DNA from: an uncultured Eubacteriales bacterium
Lineage (GTDB): Bacteria > Bacillota > Clostridia > Oscillospirales > QAMX01
Direction: 5' to 3'
Assembly: GCA_905205975.1 (NCBI GenBank)
Contig: CAJLFQ010000093.1
Coordinates: 1-6,625 of the forward strand
DNA: 6,625 bases
The stretch's first letter is position 1. Each line of letters opens with the position of its first letter. Below, one piece after another: positions 6,225-6,625 of the stretch. Below the pieces are notes generated by a model. It was not told the origin of the DNA. It saw only the letters and a list, made by a program, of their open reading frames with translations, and made no database searches. The translations under genes and the position numbers were made by a program.

Positions 6225-6426
6225 TTCGTTTCTCGTTCCTCCATTTCAAGTCATTTGATCCCGCCTGACGAAATACAGTGCAGTGCGGATTCCCGTGCAT
6301 GGGTTGTCAATGGTTCCGGTCACCTCGACAAACCGCGGACACATCGGCTCGCTGTGCCCGCGAAAGAAAAAAGCATCCGGACGACATGCTGGACCCGGCC
6401 GGCAAAGGCCGCGGCGAATCAGCGGA
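6225..6426 (-). other. 202-base gap between ireB and the 99-residue gene
   Basis: No secure gene lies here. A minus-strand frame of 32 codons (6344-6246, MCPRFVEVTGTIDNPCTGIR...) looks protein-like in composition but has no ribosome binding site. A weak hairpin AGCAT/ATGCT (6372-6376 with 6386-6390), followed on the minus strand by a T run at 6372-6367, could be a poor terminator for ireB. A perfect TTGACA -35 box is present on the minus strand at 6310-6305, but no TATAAT-like box lies 16-18 bases beyond it, so a promoter is not called. Confidence 0.4.
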
Positions 6427-6624
6427 TTATTTGATGTCGAGGTAATTCTTGACAAGCGCCTGCAGCAGTTCGTCACGGTCGATATGGCGGATGATGCTGC
6501 GGGCATTTTTGTGGTTGGTGATGTAACCGGGGTCTTCGGACAGCAGGTAGCCGACGATCTGGCTGATTGGGTCATAACCCTTTTCCTTCAATGCGTCATA
6601 CACCGCAGTCAGAAGAATTTTCAT
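6427..6624 (-). CDS. ireB: IreB (UPF0297) family regulatory phosphoprotein, cut by the window edge
   Basis: In Enterococcus faecalis IreB is a small cytoplasmic protein phosphorylated by the PASTA kinase IreK; it acts as a negative regulator of cephalosporin resistance, tying it to cell-wall stress. The 65 visible residues show the family core: VYDALKEKGYDPISQIVGYLLSEDPGYITNHKNARSIIRHIDRDELLQALVKNYL. Characterised members run about 80-90 residues and have some 20 residues ahead of the VYxAL helix. An ATG falls at 6624, but no ribosome binding site can be seen because the window ends one base further, so the 5' end is treated as incomplete. It is an open question whether the N-terminal threonines phosphorylated in E. 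faecalis exist here. The usual Bacillota neighbour ruvX/yqgF does not follow; a 202-base gap and a 99-residue unknown gene do. Confidence 0.88.
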   Translation of the reverse strand: MKILLTAVYDALKEKGYDPISQIVGYLLSEDPGYITNHKNARSIIRHIDRDELLQALVKNYLDIK

Positions 6625-6625
6625 C

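Noticed and set aside
6045..6434. 129-residue plus-strand frame opposite the 99-residue gene and the following gap
   Set aside because: No ribosome binding site, low-plausibility composition, and it runs antisense across two better-supported minus-strand features.
1..6625. A novel multi-gene defence, mobile or biosynthetic system
   Set aside because: Most of the genes belong to recognisable housekeeping, uptake or envelope families, and they lie in separate transcription units. No toxin-antitoxin pair, nuclease, transposase, integrase or non-coding array is visible.

Overview
The window looks like ordinary chromosome from a Gram-positive, fairly GC-rich Clostridia-type bacterium, most likely Oscillospirales/Eubacteriales. 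This placement is inferred from the gene types: an IreB (UPF0297) homologue, a YugP-type zinc peptidase, a two-OB-fold SSB-like protein, a Thr/Pro-linker lipoprotein binding protein and an SH3b-NlpC/P60 wall hydrolase. AGGAG-type ribosome binding sites and compact intrinsic terminators also fit. I see no phage, insertion sequence, CRISPR array, tRNA or rRNA, and no convincing new multi-gene system.

Layout. Positions 1-208 hold a terminator for an upstream transcript and a strong sigma-A promoter. Positions 209-1723 (+) encode a solute-binding lipoprotein of an ABC importer. It stands alone between two terminators, with no permease or ATPase in view. Convergent to it lies a minus-strand pair: an unrecognised 141-residue protein (2497-2922) followed by an SSB-like protein with two OB folds (1806-2441). 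Divergent from that pair, with its own good promoter, is a membrane zinc metallopeptidase of the YugP family (3090-3773). A perfect bidirectional terminator (3788-3826) separates it from the convergent 645-residue secreted protein (3856-5793, minus), which has six SH3b domains and a C-terminal NlpC/P60 peptidase domain. Upstream on the minus strand are a clear terminator, an uncharacterised 99-residue protein (5925-6224), and the C-terminal part of an IreB-family regulatory phosphoprotein running off the window edge (6427-6624).

How the genes relate. The ireB homologue, the 99-residue gene and the wall hydrolase are consecutive and co-oriented. IreB is linked in Enterococcus to the PASTA kinase IreK and cell-wall stress, so an envelope theme is possible, but the terminator at 5835-5856 argues that the hydrolase is a separate unit. 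The remaining genes look like unrelated housekeeping and uptake functions. The points most worth a second look are the internal duplication in the SH3b gene, the unknown 99-residue gene beside ireB, and the unknown 141-residue gene paired with the SSB-like gene.
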